Positions 8,880-18,297 are shown, counted from the stretch's first letter. The stretch: DNA of 64,000 nucleotides from Burkholderiales bacterium RIFCSPHIGHO2_12_FULL_63_20 (GCA_001770775.1 MESA01000033.1:331927-395926), one strand, 5' to 3'. Notes: generated by a model not told the origin, from the letters alone. Translations and numbers: made by a program.

Positions 8880-9860
8880 ATGCAACCGTCTCCACCCGAT
8901 CGGGCGCCGCCCCCTGTGCGCCGCCCCCTGCTCATCAGACTCTGTAATTGGGTGGGTGAAGCTGTACTCTCCCTGCCCACCCTGAATCTGCTGGAACAGC
9001 AGGGCTACGAACTGCATCTGATCGGCAAACGCTGGGCCGTCAAGCTGTTTGAAGGACATGGCTGGACCATTCACGTCCGTCCCGCCAAACGCGCCGATGC
9101 CATCGCTCAACTCAGACACCTGCGGCAACAGTTGGCGCAGCAACATCCTGAGTTCACGCGACACCCCAACCTCGTGCTCTTCACCAACTCCTTCTCCAGT
9201 GCGCTCGAAGCCCGCCTGGCTGGACTCAAGCCCATCGGGTACAACCGAGAAGGACGCGGCCTTCTCCTCAGCCACAGCGTGCCCTATCAACCTGGCCTGC
9301 ATGCCGCCGATAACTACTGGCGCATTGGCAGCCACTTCGTCGGCAGCACGTCCCCACGCCCCAAAGCGCTGGGCCTGCGTCCCTCGGCCCAACACCTGGC
9401 ACAGGCACGGCAGTGCATGGCGGACCACCGTCTCTCACCCGGCTTCATCATCCTGTGCCCTTTCTCGGGCGCGGCCGACACCACTGGCAAGAAGCGATGG
9501 CCCGACTTTGGCCAACTCGCTCAGTCCCTGCAACAGCAGGGACGGCAAATTGTCTTGTGCCCGGGCCCTGATGAGGAGGCCGAGGCACACGCACACTACC
9601 CCGACGCCATCGTGCTCACCGGCGTCGACCTCGGCACCTATGCAGCGCTGGCTCAACAGGCAGACTGCACTGTCTCCAACGACACCGGCCCCGGCCATCT
9701 TGCCGCCGCTGCAGGCGGACGCGTGGTCAGCGTGCTCGGCCCGGACGGCGCGCCCATGTGGCACGTGCAGGGCGAGCACGTCACCATCCTTCGCCCTGAG
9801 CAGGGCTGGCCCAGCCTGGCCTCGGTGCTGTCGGCCGTCAATACGCGGCCCCCTCAATGA
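8880..9860 (+). CDS. Glycosyltransferase family 9 (heptosyltransferase-like)
   Basis: A 326-residue GT9 protein. The start region PLLIRLCNWVGEAVLSLPTLNLL matches the family opening (IR...IGD.V...P...L), with the usual Asp replaced by Glu. The C-terminal half has CPFSGAADTTGKKRWPDFGQLAQSL and VSNDTGPGHLAAAAG, the GT9 donor-site motif (DTG..H.AAA.G). WaaF/RfaF-type enzymes add heptose to LPS inner core, and a second GT9 gene (waaC) lies at 21816, so LPS core assembly is the likely context. It overlaps the next start by 4 bases and leads a run of co-directional glycan genes reaching 16232. Confidence 0.87.
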   Translation: MQPSPPDRAPPPVRRPLLIRLCNWVGEAVLSLPTLNLLEQQGYELHLIGKRWAVKLFEGHGWTIHVRPAKRADAIAQLRHLRQQLAQQHPEFTRHPNLVLFTNSFSSALEARLAGLKPIGYNREGRGLLLSHSVPYQPGLHAADNYWRIGSHFVGSTSPRPKALGLRPSAQHLAQARQCMADHRLSPGFIILCPFSGAADTTGKKRWPDFGQLAQSLQQQGRQIVLCPGPDEEAEAHAHYPDAIVLTGVDLGTYAALAQQADCTVSNDTGPGHLAAAAGGRVVSVLGPDGAPMWHVQGEHVTILRPEQGWPSLASVLSAVNTRPPQ

Positions 9861-10936
9861 GCGACGCCAAGCCCTTTCACATTGCCCTGCAATTCGGGCA
9901 CATCCGCCACTTCAACGAAGGGCTGAGCGAGGTCGCGCGCCAACTGGCCCTACAGTACGCCGCACAAGCGGCACAACTCAAGGCAGAGCGCCATGTGCAC
10001 TTCCACTTCATCCTGCCCAGTCAATGGCATGGGATGTTTGGACCGGACGTGACGTACCACGAGTTGCGCGACGCCATGCGCCTGCGTCATCGCTTCCCGG
10101 TGGACCTGGATGTCTGGCATGGCCTGCACCAGCACATGCGCTACCGCCCTCCCATCAACAGCAAGCGCAACATCATCACCGTTCATGACCTCAACCATGT
10201 GTATGCCAAAAAAGGGTTGAGCCTGTGGTGGCAGAACCTGCGGCTGACACGCCATCTGCGGCGCGCTCATCAACTGGTGGCGATCACACAGTTCGTCGCC
10301 GATGACATCCGTCGCTGCCTGCCCTGGGCACCACCCGCCGTGGTCATTCACAACGGTGCGGCCGACCTCACCCAGCACGCCCAGACACCCGTGCCGGAAC
10401 TCGTGGGGCAGAGCTACCTGCTGCACATCAGCCGCATGTCGGCGTCGAAGAATGTCGGTGCGCTGATCGACATGGCGGCAGGCTGGCCTGAACAAGGGCT
10501 CGTTCTGGTGGGCCCCGACAGCCCCGAAGTTGAGGCTCACCGCCTACGCGTCAAGAGCCTGGGCCTGCACAACGTCCGCTTCGTCACCGATGTCGATGAA
10601 GCGCAAAAGGCTTGGCTCTATGCACACTGCGAAGCCTTCTTGTTTCCATCCTTGATGGAGGGATTCGGCTTGCCGCCCATCGAGGCCATGTTCTTCGGCA
10701 AACCGGTGATCGTGGCCCGACGCACCTGCTTGCCAGAGGTGTGTGGTGAGGTCGCGGCCTATTGGGATGACTTCAGTGCGCCGGCCATGCGTAAAGTAGT
10801 GGAAGCCTGGCTGACCCAGCACCGACAAGATGGTGACCTGGCACAACGAGTGACCGCCCAGGCCCGACGCTACGCCTGGCCACGCGCGGCCCGTCAATAC
10901 CAAACCCTTTATGAGCAGGGCCTCACCGCATGCTGA
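9857..10936 (+). CDS. Glycosyltransferase, GT4 type
   Basis: A 359-residue GT-B protein. The middle of the protein has YLLHISRMSASKNVGALIDM (start of the donor-binding domain), followed by EAFLFPSLMEGFGLPPIEA and FGKPVIVARRTCLPEVCG, matching the GT4 EX7E signature (E in EGFGLPPIE). The N-terminal phrase IRHFNEGLSEVARQLALQY is unusual for GT4 but recurs in beta-proteobacterial LPS glycosyltransferases. The ATG overlaps the stop of the GT9 gene by 4 bases, and its own stop overlaps the next start by 7 bases, so it is tightly coupled on both sides. Donor and acceptor are unknown. Confidence 0.88.
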   Translation: MSDAKPFHIALQFGHIRHFNEGLSEVARQLALQYAAQAAQLKAERHVHFHFILPSQWHGMFGPDVTYHELRDAMRLRHRFPVDLDVWHGLHQHMRYRPPINSKRNIITVHDLNHVYAKKGLSLWWQNLRLTRHLRRAHQLVAITQFVADDIRRCLPWAPPAVVIHNGAADLTQHAQTPVPELVGQSYLLHISRMSASKNVGALIDMAAGWPEQGLVLVGPDSPEVEAHRLRVKSLGLHNVRFVTDVDEAQKAWLYAHCEAFLFPSLMEGFGLPPIEAMFFGKPVIVARRTCLPEVCGEVAAYWDDFSAPAMRKVVEAWLTQHRQDGDLAQRVTAQARRYAWPRAARQYQTLYEQGLTAC

Positions 10937-11739
10937 ACCTGCCGCAAGTGACACTGTGCTGCGTCGATACGCGACTGCCGCAAATGGCGCTGGACGCCAT
11001 GAAAATCTGCATGGCCCAGGTCGAATTTGGCGATGCCTTGTTCTTCACCTGCCCCAACCATGGCCTGACAGACGTGCCCCCGGGCGTCCGCGTGATCGAA
11101 CTCGACAGCATCAACTCTATCGAGGCCTACTCGCACTTCCTGCTCAAGGGCATGGGGCCCTACCTGCAGACCTCTCACATGCTCATCGTGCAGTGGGATG
11201 GCTATGTGCTTGACCCCAGCATGTGGCGTGATGACTACCTGACGGTGGACTACATCGGTGCCGTGTGGCCGCAGTACAAAGACGAACACCGCGTGGGCAA
11301 TGGCGGTTTCTCACTACGCTCTCGCAAACTGCTGGATGCTTTGACCAGCGATGTCATCGTGGCCCAGCACCCGGAAGATGTCTGCATTGCCCGTACCTAC
11401 CGCGCGCTGCTAGAACAACGCTGGGGCATCCGTTTTGCAGACGAGGCCATGGCACACCAGTTTGCATTTGAGCGTGAGCGTCAAGGCTTCTCCAATTTCG
11501 GTTTCCACGGGCTCTCCAACATGGGGCAGATCCTGAGCAACGCTCAACTGTCGACTTTCATGGCCAACGCACCCGCCACACTCTTCGGCAGCGTCGAAGC
11601 CCGTGGGCTCATCAAGCACCTCATTCGACGCAGAATGAAGCCACTGGCCCGACAAGCCCTGACCCAACGAAGAAAAGTCAAAGGACTGGACATCGCAGAT
11701 CTCCGTCTCTGGGCCAGACTCACTTTTGACATCACATGA
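10930..11739 (+). CDS. DUF5672 family protein, putative glycosyltransferase
   Basis: A 269-residue protein. LPQVTLCCVDTRLPQMALDAM at the N-terminus, MLIVQWDGYVLDPSMWRDDY in the middle and VGNGGFSLRSRKLLDAL further on are the characteristic phrases of DUF5672. That domain is found in glycan clusters and is predicted to have a GT-A-like fold. QWDGYV sits where a GT-A DXD-type metal site would be, and the NGGFSLRS segment is a common acceptor-side feature in GT-A enzymes. No biochemical role is established as far as I know. It is translationally coupled to its neighbours (7-base overlap upstream, 4-base overlap downstream). Confidence 0.8.
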   Translation: MLNLPQVTLCCVDTRLPQMALDAMKICMAQVEFGDALFFTCPNHGLTDVPPGVRVIELDSINSIEAYSHFLLKGMGPYLQTSHMLIVQWDGYVLDPSMWRDDYLTVDYIGAVWPQYKDEHRVGNGGFSLRSRKLLDALTSDVIVAQHPEDVCIARTYRALLEQRWGIRFADEAMAHQFAFERERQGFSNFGFHGLSNMGQILSNAQLSTFMANAPATLFGSVEARGLIKHLIRRRMKPLARQALTQRRKVKGLDIADLRLWARLTFDIT

Positions 11740-12584
11740 AAATCATTGACGCGTTTTGCTTCTTCAACGAACTGGACATGCTGGAATTGCGCCTGAATAT
11801 CCTGGCGCCTTATGTGGACCACTTCGTCATCGTTGAGGCAGATCACACCTTCTCGGGCAAACCCAAAGCGTCATGCTTCGCAGCGAATCAGGAACGTTTC
11901 AAACCCTTTGCTGACAAAATCGTCCACCACATCGCCCGCGTGGACACCAGCCAGTTCGATTTTTCCAAGAGACCGGAGCGTTTCGATCAAAGCACGGACT
12001 TCTGGAAGGTCGAGTTCCTGCAGCGCAATGCCATCGCCTACGCCCTGGCGCAGCATTTCGCCCCTGACGATCTGGCCATTGCCAGCGACGTCGACGAGAT
12101 CCCGTCACCTGCTGCCATAGAGCGCATCCGGCACTCGGCTTGGCGACGCTGGATGGTCAGTACGATCCCACACATCTTTCATCAAGAAGAGTTTTACTAC
12201 CACGCAGCCAACCTGCGTGACGAAGCCTGTCTCGGCTCCATCATCACATCCTGCGCCAACTTCAATCGCTACACGCCACAGAAAATCCGAAGCAAGCGCA
12301 AGCGTCTCCCCAAGATCCGGCAAGGCGGGTATCACTTCTCCTATTTCATGACGCCCGAGCAAATCGCCAACAAGATCAGCTCGTTCTCACATCAAGAGTT
12401 CAACACCGACAGCTACAAGGCACAAGACCGCATCAACCAGTGCATCAGTCAGGGCAAAGATCTTTTCAACAGACCGATCCCCTCCCAGCAGGTCGGGCTG
12501 GATCACTTCCCTCCCGAGGTCCGCGCCCAGCTCATCAAATACCCCAGCTTCTGCGGCCCCGCCTCGCCCCTCGCCAAGCCCTGA
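11736..12584 (+). CDS. Glycosyltransferase family 17-like protein
   Basis: A 282-residue protein opening with KIIDAFCFFNELDMLELRL and VDHFVIVEADHTFSGKPK. This matches GT17, the family of eukaryotic beta-1,4-mannosyl-glycoprotein GlcNAc transferase (MGAT3), which has bacterial members in LPS loci. The metal-binding region is probably IASDVDEIPSP (residues about 110-120). A Lys/Arg-rich tract KIRSKRKRLPKIRQGGYHFSYF lies towards the C-terminus; GGYHFSYF is also a GT17-like phrase. A GlcNAc or related donor is plausible but inferred only from family. ATGA overlap with the preceding gene. Confidence 0.82.
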   Translation: MKIIDAFCFFNELDMLELRLNILAPYVDHFVIVEADHTFSGKPKASCFAANQERFKPFADKIVHHIARVDTSQFDFSKRPERFDQSTDFWKVEFLQRNAIAYALAQHFAPDDLAIASDVDEIPSPAAIERIRHSAWRRWMVSTIPHIFHQEEFYYHAANLRDEACLGSIITSCANFNRYTPQKIRSKRKRLPKIRQGGYHFSYFMTPEQIANKISSFSHQEFNTDSYKAQDRINQCISQGKDLFNRPIPSQQVGLDHFPPEVRAQLIKYPSFCGPASPLAKP

Positions 12585-12585
12585 C

Positions 12586-13416
12586 ATGCGCCAGCGCCCC
12601 TCCGCATCCTCAACGCGTCGCTTCTGCTACGTGGCACAAGGCCGTGTCCCTGAAATTGACCAGTTGCACCAGATCTTTGCAGGACGCCAACTGGTGTCAC
12701 TCACCTGGGACGCACAGCGCGACGGCTCCATCTTCCTACCCAAATCAAGTTGGTCGGTCGGGCGTCGCACCCTCTGTCAGCACGCACTCGCAGATCAGAC
12801 CGTCGACTACATCGTGTTCATGGACGGTGATGCCATCACCACACCTGCAGAGCTGGATGTGTTCGAGCAAGTCGTGTCGGAGCTAGGCCCGGCCGTCGCG
12901 GTGCCTCGCGTTCCGAAAACAGAACGTTACACCCGCAAACTCAACCTTCAACGATATCCCTGGGTTCTCGCCTACGATTCGGACGAGCAATTTCAGTGCT
13001 TTGATGTCCGCGTTCTGCGCGACCATCTCGGCGGTAGCCCTTATGTGTCCGAGTATGACGAGGTGTCCTGGTGGTACCCCTGCGTTCTCAACCAGAAGCT
13101 GATCCGCAAGCACTACTGGCGCTCATTCATCCAGGTCAATGGCATTGAGGTGCGCAACGACAGCCACGGCAGTTATCCAAACAGTTTCGACCCTGCGTTC
13201 ATTTTTTCAGAGGTCAAGCGCCTGGGACTCAGTACGACACTGCCGTTGTCAGCGGGTGGTCGCTTTGCAGGCACAAGGCTGGACAAGCGTGCTGTGTCGA
13301 TCGACAAGCGTCTCTTTTCATTGCTGAGCTTCGCCTCACGCTGGCTCTACCAACCGTTCAATCCTCAAGCTTCCCGCCCCAGCCTGTCCCGTGCGCTGAA
13401 AGCCATGATCCGATGA
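12586..13416 (+). CDS. Putative GT-A glycosyltransferase, unassigned family
   Basis: A 276-residue protein I cannot place in a named family. It contains VDYIVFMDGDAITTPAELDVFEQV at about residues 65-88, where hydrophobic-strand-MDGDA strongly resembles the DXD metal site of GT-A enzymes. Later segments (YVSEYDEVSWWYPCVLNQKLIRKHYW) are aromatic-rich and may form the acceptor pocket. Its position, one base after the GT17-like stop and before another DXD-containing gene, supports a glycosyltransferase role. Opening phrase RFCYVAQGRVPEIDQLHQIF. There is no signal peptide or membrane segment, so it is probably cytosolic. Confidence 0.65.
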   Translation: MRQRPSASSTRRFCYVAQGRVPEIDQLHQIFAGRQLVSLTWDAQRDGSIFLPKSSWSVGRRTLCQHALADQTVDYIVFMDGDAITTPAELDVFEQVVSELGPAVAVPRVPKTERYTRKLNLQRYPWVLAYDSDEQFQCFDVRVLRDHLGGSPYVSEYDEVSWWYPCVLNQKLIRKHYWRSFIQVNGIEVRNDSHGSYPNSFDPAFIFSEVKRLGLSTTLPLSAGGRFAGTRLDKRAVSIDKRLFSLLSFASRWLYQPFNPQASRPSLSRALKAMIR

Positions 13417-13437
13417 CCTCCACGCAGTAAGCCGCAC

Positions 13438-14289
13438 ATGGAACAACGCAGGGCACCCGTCGACTCCAAAGTACTCATCACCGGCTTGATTCGAGACGGC
13501 GCACATTGCATTGAGCGGGACATTGAAAAGCTGTTGGATGCCGCCAGAATCTTCAAGGACGTCCACGTTCTGATCATCGAGAGCGACTCCAAAGATGCAA
13601 CGCTTGACCAGTTGGCCAAACTGGCAACACGTCATCCAAAAGTCAGATACCTGGCGCTCGGGCAACTCAAAAACAGTCTCCCTGAGCGCACCGATCGACT
13701 GGCATGCTGCCGCAACGCCTACCTCACGGAGCTACGAAAAAACCCCCTCTACACCGACGTCGACTACGTGATCGTCGCGGACCTGGATGGCATGAACGAT
13801 CTGCTCACCAGCGCGTCCCTTGCCAGCTGCTGGGATGTCACCGAAGACTGGGATGTCATCGCCGCCAATCAGGATGGGCCCTATTACGATATCTGGCCCC
13901 TGCGCCACCCGGACTGGAGCCCAGATGACTGCCTGGCATTGCTGGCTCGGCTGGAGCCTCTGTTTGGGCACGAGCTTGCACGTGACATCGCGGTGTATGC
14001 CAGACAGATCCGAATCCCGCGCAACACCCCCCTGATTCCGGTGCAATCGGCATTTGGCGGTCTGGCCATCTATCGACGAACGGCCCTGCTGAGCGGGCGC
14101 TATGCTGGCTGCAACGAGCAAGGACAAGAAGTCAGCGAGCACGTGCCGCTTCACCAGCAACTGGTCCAGGCCGGACATGCCATCTACATCAACCCCAAGC
14201 TGATCAACACAGGTTTGACCATCCACACCCGGAACAAGCGGACCAGCAAGGTCATCCGCAACGCCATCCGGACGCACTTCAAGCGCTGA
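13438..14289 (+). CDS. CAP59-like putative glycosyltransferase
   Basis: A 283-residue protein. VLITGLIRDGAHCIERDIEKL, HVLIIESDSKDATLDQL, RTDRLACCRNAYL and DYVIVADLDGMND are phrases shared by bacterial relatives of the cryptococcal CAP59/CMT1 mannosyltransferase group. ADLDG is the likely metal site. The segment PVQSAFGGLAIYRRTALL with its Gly-Gly loop is a typical GT-A acceptor element. The acceptor and donor are unknown, and mannose is only a guess from the eukaryotic relatives. It sits 21 bases after the preceding gene on the same strand and is followed by a 90-base gap before a membrane protein gene. Confidence 0.72.
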   Translation: MEQRRAPVDSKVLITGLIRDGAHCIERDIEKLLDAARIFKDVHVLIIESDSKDATLDQLAKLATRHPKVRYLALGQLKNSLPERTDRLACCRNAYLTELRKNPLYTDVDYVIVADLDGMNDLLTSASLASCWDVTEDWDVIAANQDGPYYDIWPLRHPDWSPDDCLALLARLEPLFGHELARDIAVYARQIRIPRNTPLIPVQSAFGGLAIYRRTALLSGRYAGCNEQGQEVSEHVPLHQQLVQAGHAIYINPKLINTGLTIHTRNKRTSKVIRNAIRTHFKR

Positions 14290-14379
14290 GGTGAGATCCG
14301 GCGCTCAAGCACGGATCAACTTGGGTGTTCTTCCAACCGAACCCACGCCAAACACAGTTGGGTCAATCCAGTTCACGCC

Positions 14380-15393
14380 ATGAACAGAGTTCAGCTTCAA
14401 GGCCTTGACTTCTCTGCGCAAGAAGATGTTCGCGAGGCTCGCATCCTTGTCATGATCAACATCTTGCTGGCTTATGTGCTCGCCCTTGCCCATACGTCCA
14501 AGAGTTTGCACTTCCTGGAATGGACGACATTCATTGCGTTTGAAGGCTGGCTACCCTTTCAGTCCAGAGTTCTACCCTTTCTGATTGCGCACGGACTCGA
14601 CGCCATCCAACACCTCAGCCCGCGCAGCATCGGTCGACTGTTTCTCGCGCTTGACTTTGCTGGGGCCTTGCTCGCCGCGACCTTTCTGCTGAAGTCGTTG
14701 CAAGCCATCGGAAGTACCCGAACCGGGATGCTGCTCGCACTGACAGTATTCTGGTGGCAGGTTTTCGCAACGTTTGTGGTCTCCCCGGTCCATAACTACT
14801 ATTACCCCTATGACCTTTTGTCGGTCGGGATCATGTCGCTGGGCACTTGGGCCATCCTGACTCAACAGCGCATCGGGGTGCTCGCGCTGATTGGCACGGT
14901 CGGCATGCTCAATCGCGAGACGGCCATCCTGCTTCCCATGCTCTATCTCGCCGCCAACTGGACCGGCGATCGCACTGTGCGTCTGAATTTCCTGATATTG
15001 CTGGCCATTTGTCTTCTGGTCAGGCTCAGCATTCATTTCGCACTGAACGCACCGGGTGGCGCGACCTCGCCGTATGTCAAAACCGGCGAGCTTCGCTTCT
15101 TTTACAACTTTGCCTTCATTTCGCTGAAATCCAGCGCCATGCATACATTCAATGTGTTGTTTGCATTCGGTGGCGCATGGCTCCTGCTGCTCTTGCGTGG
15201 GGCAACGCCCCCCAGGCTCAACCACATGGCGCTTTGCTTTATCCCCTACTTCATTGGCATGTCCGTCGTCGGCAATCTTTCGGAGATTCGGGTATTTGGG
15301 GAGTTCATCCCTCTGTTGAGCCTCATGCTCGGATGCAAATTAGTACCACATCCGGACACCTTTCACCCCACCCACATCAGTCAGCATGCGTGA
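14380..15393 (+). CDS. Polytopic membrane protein of unknown function
   Basis: A 337-residue integral membrane protein with roughly eight to nine hydrophobic segments (for example ILLAYVLALAHTSKS, GTWAILTQQRIGVLALIGTVG, MALCFIPYFIGMSVVG). Between the second and third segments lies WQVFATFVVSPVHNYYYPYDLL, and near the middle is NRETAILLPMLYL. The NRET phrase recurs in some bacterial glycan-associated membrane proteins. It could be a lipid-linked-sugar glycosyltransferase (GT-C), a polymerase or a ligase, but no catalytic motif is certain. The stop overlaps the next start by one base (TGATG), so it is coupled to the GT25-like gene. Confidence 0.6.
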   Translation: MNRVQLQGLDFSAQEDVREARILVMINILLAYVLALAHTSKSLHFLEWTTFIAFEGWLPFQSRVLPFLIAHGLDAIQHLSPRSIGRLFLALDFAGALLAATFLLKSLQAIGSTRTGMLLALTVFWWQVFATFVVSPVHNYYYPYDLLSVGIMSLGTWAILTQQRIGVLALIGTVGMLNRETAILLPMLYLAANWTGDRTVRLNFLILLAICLLVRLSIHFALNAPGGATSPYVKTGELRFFYNFAFISLKSSAMHTFNVLFAFGGAWLLLLLRGATPPRLNHMALCFIPYFIGMSVVGNLSEIRVFGEFIPLLSLMLGCKLVPHPDTFHPTHISQHA

Positions 15394-16232
15394 TGATCAC
15401 CAGACATGACGGGATTGCCATTGCCATCGTTCACAACAAGAACCCGGCGCGCAACAACTACATCTTTCCACATCTGGATCAGCTGGCTGACGCCTTGGCA
15501 CACACATGCCCCGTCACCCGACTCGAAGCCTGGGCCCAGCCTGACGTACGTCCTCATGGCACGCGCATGGCACTGATCCGCGATGCCATCTACGCTCAAC
15601 TGCAGCGTGAATGGGCACGTTACTGTCTACACGACGTCAAATCGTCTTGGCGAGCGATCCGCGTATTCATCAAGAACTCACGCCAAAAGTACTTACCCGC
15701 TGGCGATCAGGCCAAGCGCTGGATGCGCAATAGCCACATCGAAACCATCGTGACGGACAAGCACATCCGACTGTGGCAGCAGTTTCTCGACACCGACAAG
15801 CTCTACCTGCTGGTATTCGAAGATGACGCCGTTTTCAAAGACAACAGTGTTCAAGGCGTTCTGAGCCTGGAGGCACGCCTGGTCAGTCAGGCCCCGAGCC
15901 GGCCTGTCTACATCGATCTGGCAGGCGGCTGTGCCTTACCGGACCTGGCGATCGACACACTGCTGGCCGAACAAGATGAGCACTTCCGCCGTTACCGCAA
16001 GCCAGTCACCAATACCGCCTGCGTCTACATGCTCAACCGCGCCACGGTTGAACTCTTCGTCACCCACCTGGTCCGGCAACCATGGTTGCGCCTCCTCAGC
16101 ATTGACTGGCTGATGAACAAGCTCTTCATGCTGAGTGACCTGCGAGACGACCAAGCACTGTGCCTCCATGCCGACCCCAGCATTTTCCAGCATGGGTCAA
16201 CCACCGGACATTACGTCACCTGGCAGGCGTGA
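15393..16232 (+). CDS. GT25-like LPS glycosyltransferase
   Basis: A 279-residue protein starting at the ATG overlapping the previous stop (TGATG). A longer open frame reaches back to 14847, but that part is antiparallel in character to the membrane-protein gene and was not used. The phrase DKLYLLVFEDDAVF has the EDDA metal-binding pattern typical of family GT25, seen in LPS beta-galactosyltransferases such as LpsA/Lex2B-type proteins. LAGGCALPD and NTACVYMLNRATVELF further on fit the GT25 acceptor half. The 3' end runs 17 bases into the 3' end of the convergent gene at 16216. Confidence 0.75.
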   Translation: MITRHDGIAIAIVHNKNPARNNYIFPHLDQLADALAHTCPVTRLEAWAQPDVRPHGTRMALIRDAIYAQLQREWARYCLHDVKSSWRAIRVFIKNSRQKYLPAGDQAKRWMRNSHIETIVTDKHIRLWQQFLDTDKLYLLVFEDDAVFKDNSVQGVLSLEARLVSQAPSRPVYIDLAGGCALPDLAIDTLLAEQDEHFRRYRKPVTNTACVYMLNRATVELFVTHLVRQPWLRLLSIDWLMNKLFMLSDLRDDQALCLHADPSIFQHGSTTGHYVTWQA

Positions 16233-17283
16233 GGCGAAACCGCTCCAGCAATCGGCGCCCCATACTGCGCCTCGCCGCCCGAAGCCGACTGGCTTCAGCG
16301 GCATGCGCCGCGCGCGTTCGGGCATTGGACCCATCGGCCTCGCCTTGCGCCAATGCCTCCACCAACCCCTGACGATCGAGTTCGAGCAATCGAACCATCT
16401 CCTGACGCACTGCCTCCTTCTGGTCTGGTCCTATCCCCAGAAACGCTGGCGCCGTCTTCAGGCGTGAAAACGCCATGGCCGCCTGCTCTGCCATCACAGC
16501 CTCGATGAAGGCCTCATCCTGGGCAATCTGCGAGGCGCCGTCCAGGACGGGATCCTCCCACAGCGCGGCGGCATGGTCGTACCCACGACGCAGACGCTCC
16601 TTGCGTACATCGGGCAATTCGTGGAACACCTTGGCGTCATGGTGTGCGTGAACCGGCGTCCCGGCGCGCGCGAGCAGTTGGGCATGCTTGTAACAATAGC
16701 TTCTCATCACCCCATCGTCCGGCGCCATCACGCTGAGATAGGCCGAACGTCGGAACGCGACATTGTTTGAGGCATAGCAGCCCAGATGCCCTTGGGCATC
16801 GGGTTCAAACAAAAAGCCGAAGTCCATGACCGTCATCGCTTTGGATGTCACGTCATCGCCTTCATAAATGGTCAAACCGCCAACGGCATGAACGTGCGGC
16901 TGCGCGAACGGCGCCAGAATCACGTTCAGCCAGTCGTCAGACTGCGGCACACAATCGCCATCCAGAAAAACCAAAAATTCACCTTGAGCGACGCGTGCTG
17001 CGGCGTTCTTCTGGCCGTCATACGTCATCCCCGGCACATGCAAGGCTTTCAACTGCGGAAACCGCTCGGCCAGAATCGGCGCCGCGACATGTTCACGCGT
17101 CGGATCCAGCACGATCACTTCCACACTCGGATGACGCTGGCCAATCTGAAGCACCGTCTGCAAGGCGCGCAAAAACGACGCCTCGCTCTGACCCTCAGCC
17201 AGGTTGTAGGCCTCAGTGACCAACGTGACCGAAGGCTTGCCCATCTCGGTCGAGCGAGATGTCAGCGACATCGATTCAGACAT
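16216..17283 (-). CDS. Glycosyltransferase family 2
   Basis: A 355-residue GT2 protein. SVTLVTEAYNLAEGQSEASFLRAL opens the nucleotide-binding fold. YDGQKNAAARVAQGEFLVFLDGDCVPQSDDWL contains the DXD site (LDGDCVP), and YASNNVAFRRSAYL is the usual acceptor-side loop. The C-terminal 90 residues are helical and charged. The frame extends to 17328, but the ATG at 17283 has a GGGAG six bases upstream, so I start there. It lies 70 bases downstream of the gene at 17353 on the same strand, part of a UXS-GT-GT2 minus-strand unit. Confidence 0.88.
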   Translation of the reverse strand: MSESMSLTSRSTEMGKPSVTLVTEAYNLAEGQSEASFLRALQTVLQIGQRHPSVEVIVLDPTREHVAAPILAERFPQLKALHVPGMTYDGQKNAAARVAQGEFLVFLDGDCVPQSDDWLNVILAPFAQPHVHAVGGLTIYEGDDVTSKAMTVMDFGFLFEPDAQGHLGCYASNNVAFRRSAYLSVMAPDDGVMRSYCYKHAQLLARAGTPVHAHHDAKVFHELPDVRKERLRRGYDHAAALWEDPVLDGASQIAQDEAFIEAVMAEQAAMAFSRLKTAPAFLGIGPDQKEAVRQEMVRLLELDRQGLVEALAQGEADGSNARTRAAHAAEASRLRAARRSMGRRLLERFRLTPAR

Positions 17284-17352
17284 AGTTTCTCCCATTCGAA
17301 CAGCCAGATCTGTTCGCAACACGTGCAAGCCATATTCATGCCTGCTTGTAGC

Positions 17353-18297
17353 TCAAGCCGTGTCCCGCAGACCCAGCATCACCTTCAACCTCCGCCCCAG
17401 CACACGACGCAGCGAATAGCGGCGCAGGTTGAAGAAGCGCGCTGACTCCCATTGGTCTGCCGCCTTGTGTTGTGCAACCTCAGTCGGGTGCTGCAACGGC
17501 CAACGCAACTCACCCACGGGCATGCCTGCCAGTGGACTATCGACCTCAGTCGTGTGGGTCGCACGCGCGTCGAAGCCGATGTTCGAGATCAGATTCGCCC
17601 CCGGCACACAAGACAAACCACCATTCACCCAGCAATGATGATTCCACTGATAGTCCCACGTGTTGATCTTGCCTGCGGCCACGTTGCTGAAGGTTTCGCG
17701 CCATATACGCCGCATCGGACCATTGTCCGGAAAAACTTTCTTGAGCAACCGCTGGCCATGTGACGCATTCCACAAGCTCATCTTCACGTCGTAGCCCTTC
17801 CAGGCGCGGCGCCACGTTGCCCAGCCCCAGATGTGCCCAAACACGGAGAAATAGTAAGAACCGTCAAACTGCAGACTTGGCGCCTGTGACACGAAGTTAT
17901 CGCCGCTGACCAGCATCACCCGTGGGTCGTGTTGATAGCGCGCCAACATCTCGTCGCAGAAACGAAAAAAGTCAGGCACGGGCAGGCAATCGTCTTCCAA
18001 GATGATGCCTCGCTCCTCATGATCAAAGAACCAGGTGATCGCCTCCGAGACGGCCAGCTTGCAGCCTTTGTTCTCGTCGCGGAACAAAGTCTTGACTTCG
18101 CAATCCCAGTCGACTGCCGACGCAATGCGCCGTGTCTCAGCAGACAGGGTTGCCTCACCCTCGCGATTCAATCGTGGACCGTCGGCCGCCAGATAAAGCC
18201 GAGGCGGCCGAGCCTCGCGAATGGCCTCAAACACACGGGCAGTCGTGTCGGGGCGGTTGAAGACAAGAAAGAGAACAGGACTTTGCACGTCGATCAA
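17353..18297 (-). CDS. GNT-I-like nucleotide-sugar glycosyltransferase
   Basis: A 314-residue GT-A protein. [21 protein letters not shown] at the N-terminus, [19 protein letters not shown] (EDDCLP metal site near residue 100) and [21 protein letters not shown] are the signature phrases of a bacterial family often annotated as HlpA-like or GNT-I-like glycosyltransferase. The sugar and acceptor are unknown. Its ATG overlaps the stop of the UDP-glucuronate decarboxylase (18294-18297), so the two are translationally coupled. This makes UDP-xylose a reasonable, but unproven, donor candidate. Confidence 0.83.
   Translation of the reverse strand: MIDVQSPVLFLVFNRPDTTARVFEAIREARPPRLYLAADGPRLNREGEATLSAETRRIASAVDWDCEVKTLFRDENKGCKLAVSEAITWFFDHEERGIILEDDCLPVPDFFRFCDEMLARYQHDPRVMLVSGDNFVSQAPSLQFDGSYYFSVFGHIWGWATWRRAWKGYDVKMSLWNASHGQRLLKKVFPDNGPMRRIWRETFSNVAAGKINTWDYQWNHHCWVNGGLSCVPGANLISNIGFDARATHTTEVDSPLAGMPVGELRWPLQHPTEVAQHKAADQWESARFFNLRRYSLRRVLGRRLKVMLGLRDTA

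Noticed and set aside
14847-15392. Upstream extension of the GT25-like frame
   Set aside because: It overlaps the membrane-protein gene in another frame and reads as Ala/His/Arg-rich non-protein. The ATG at 15393 gives a normal start.
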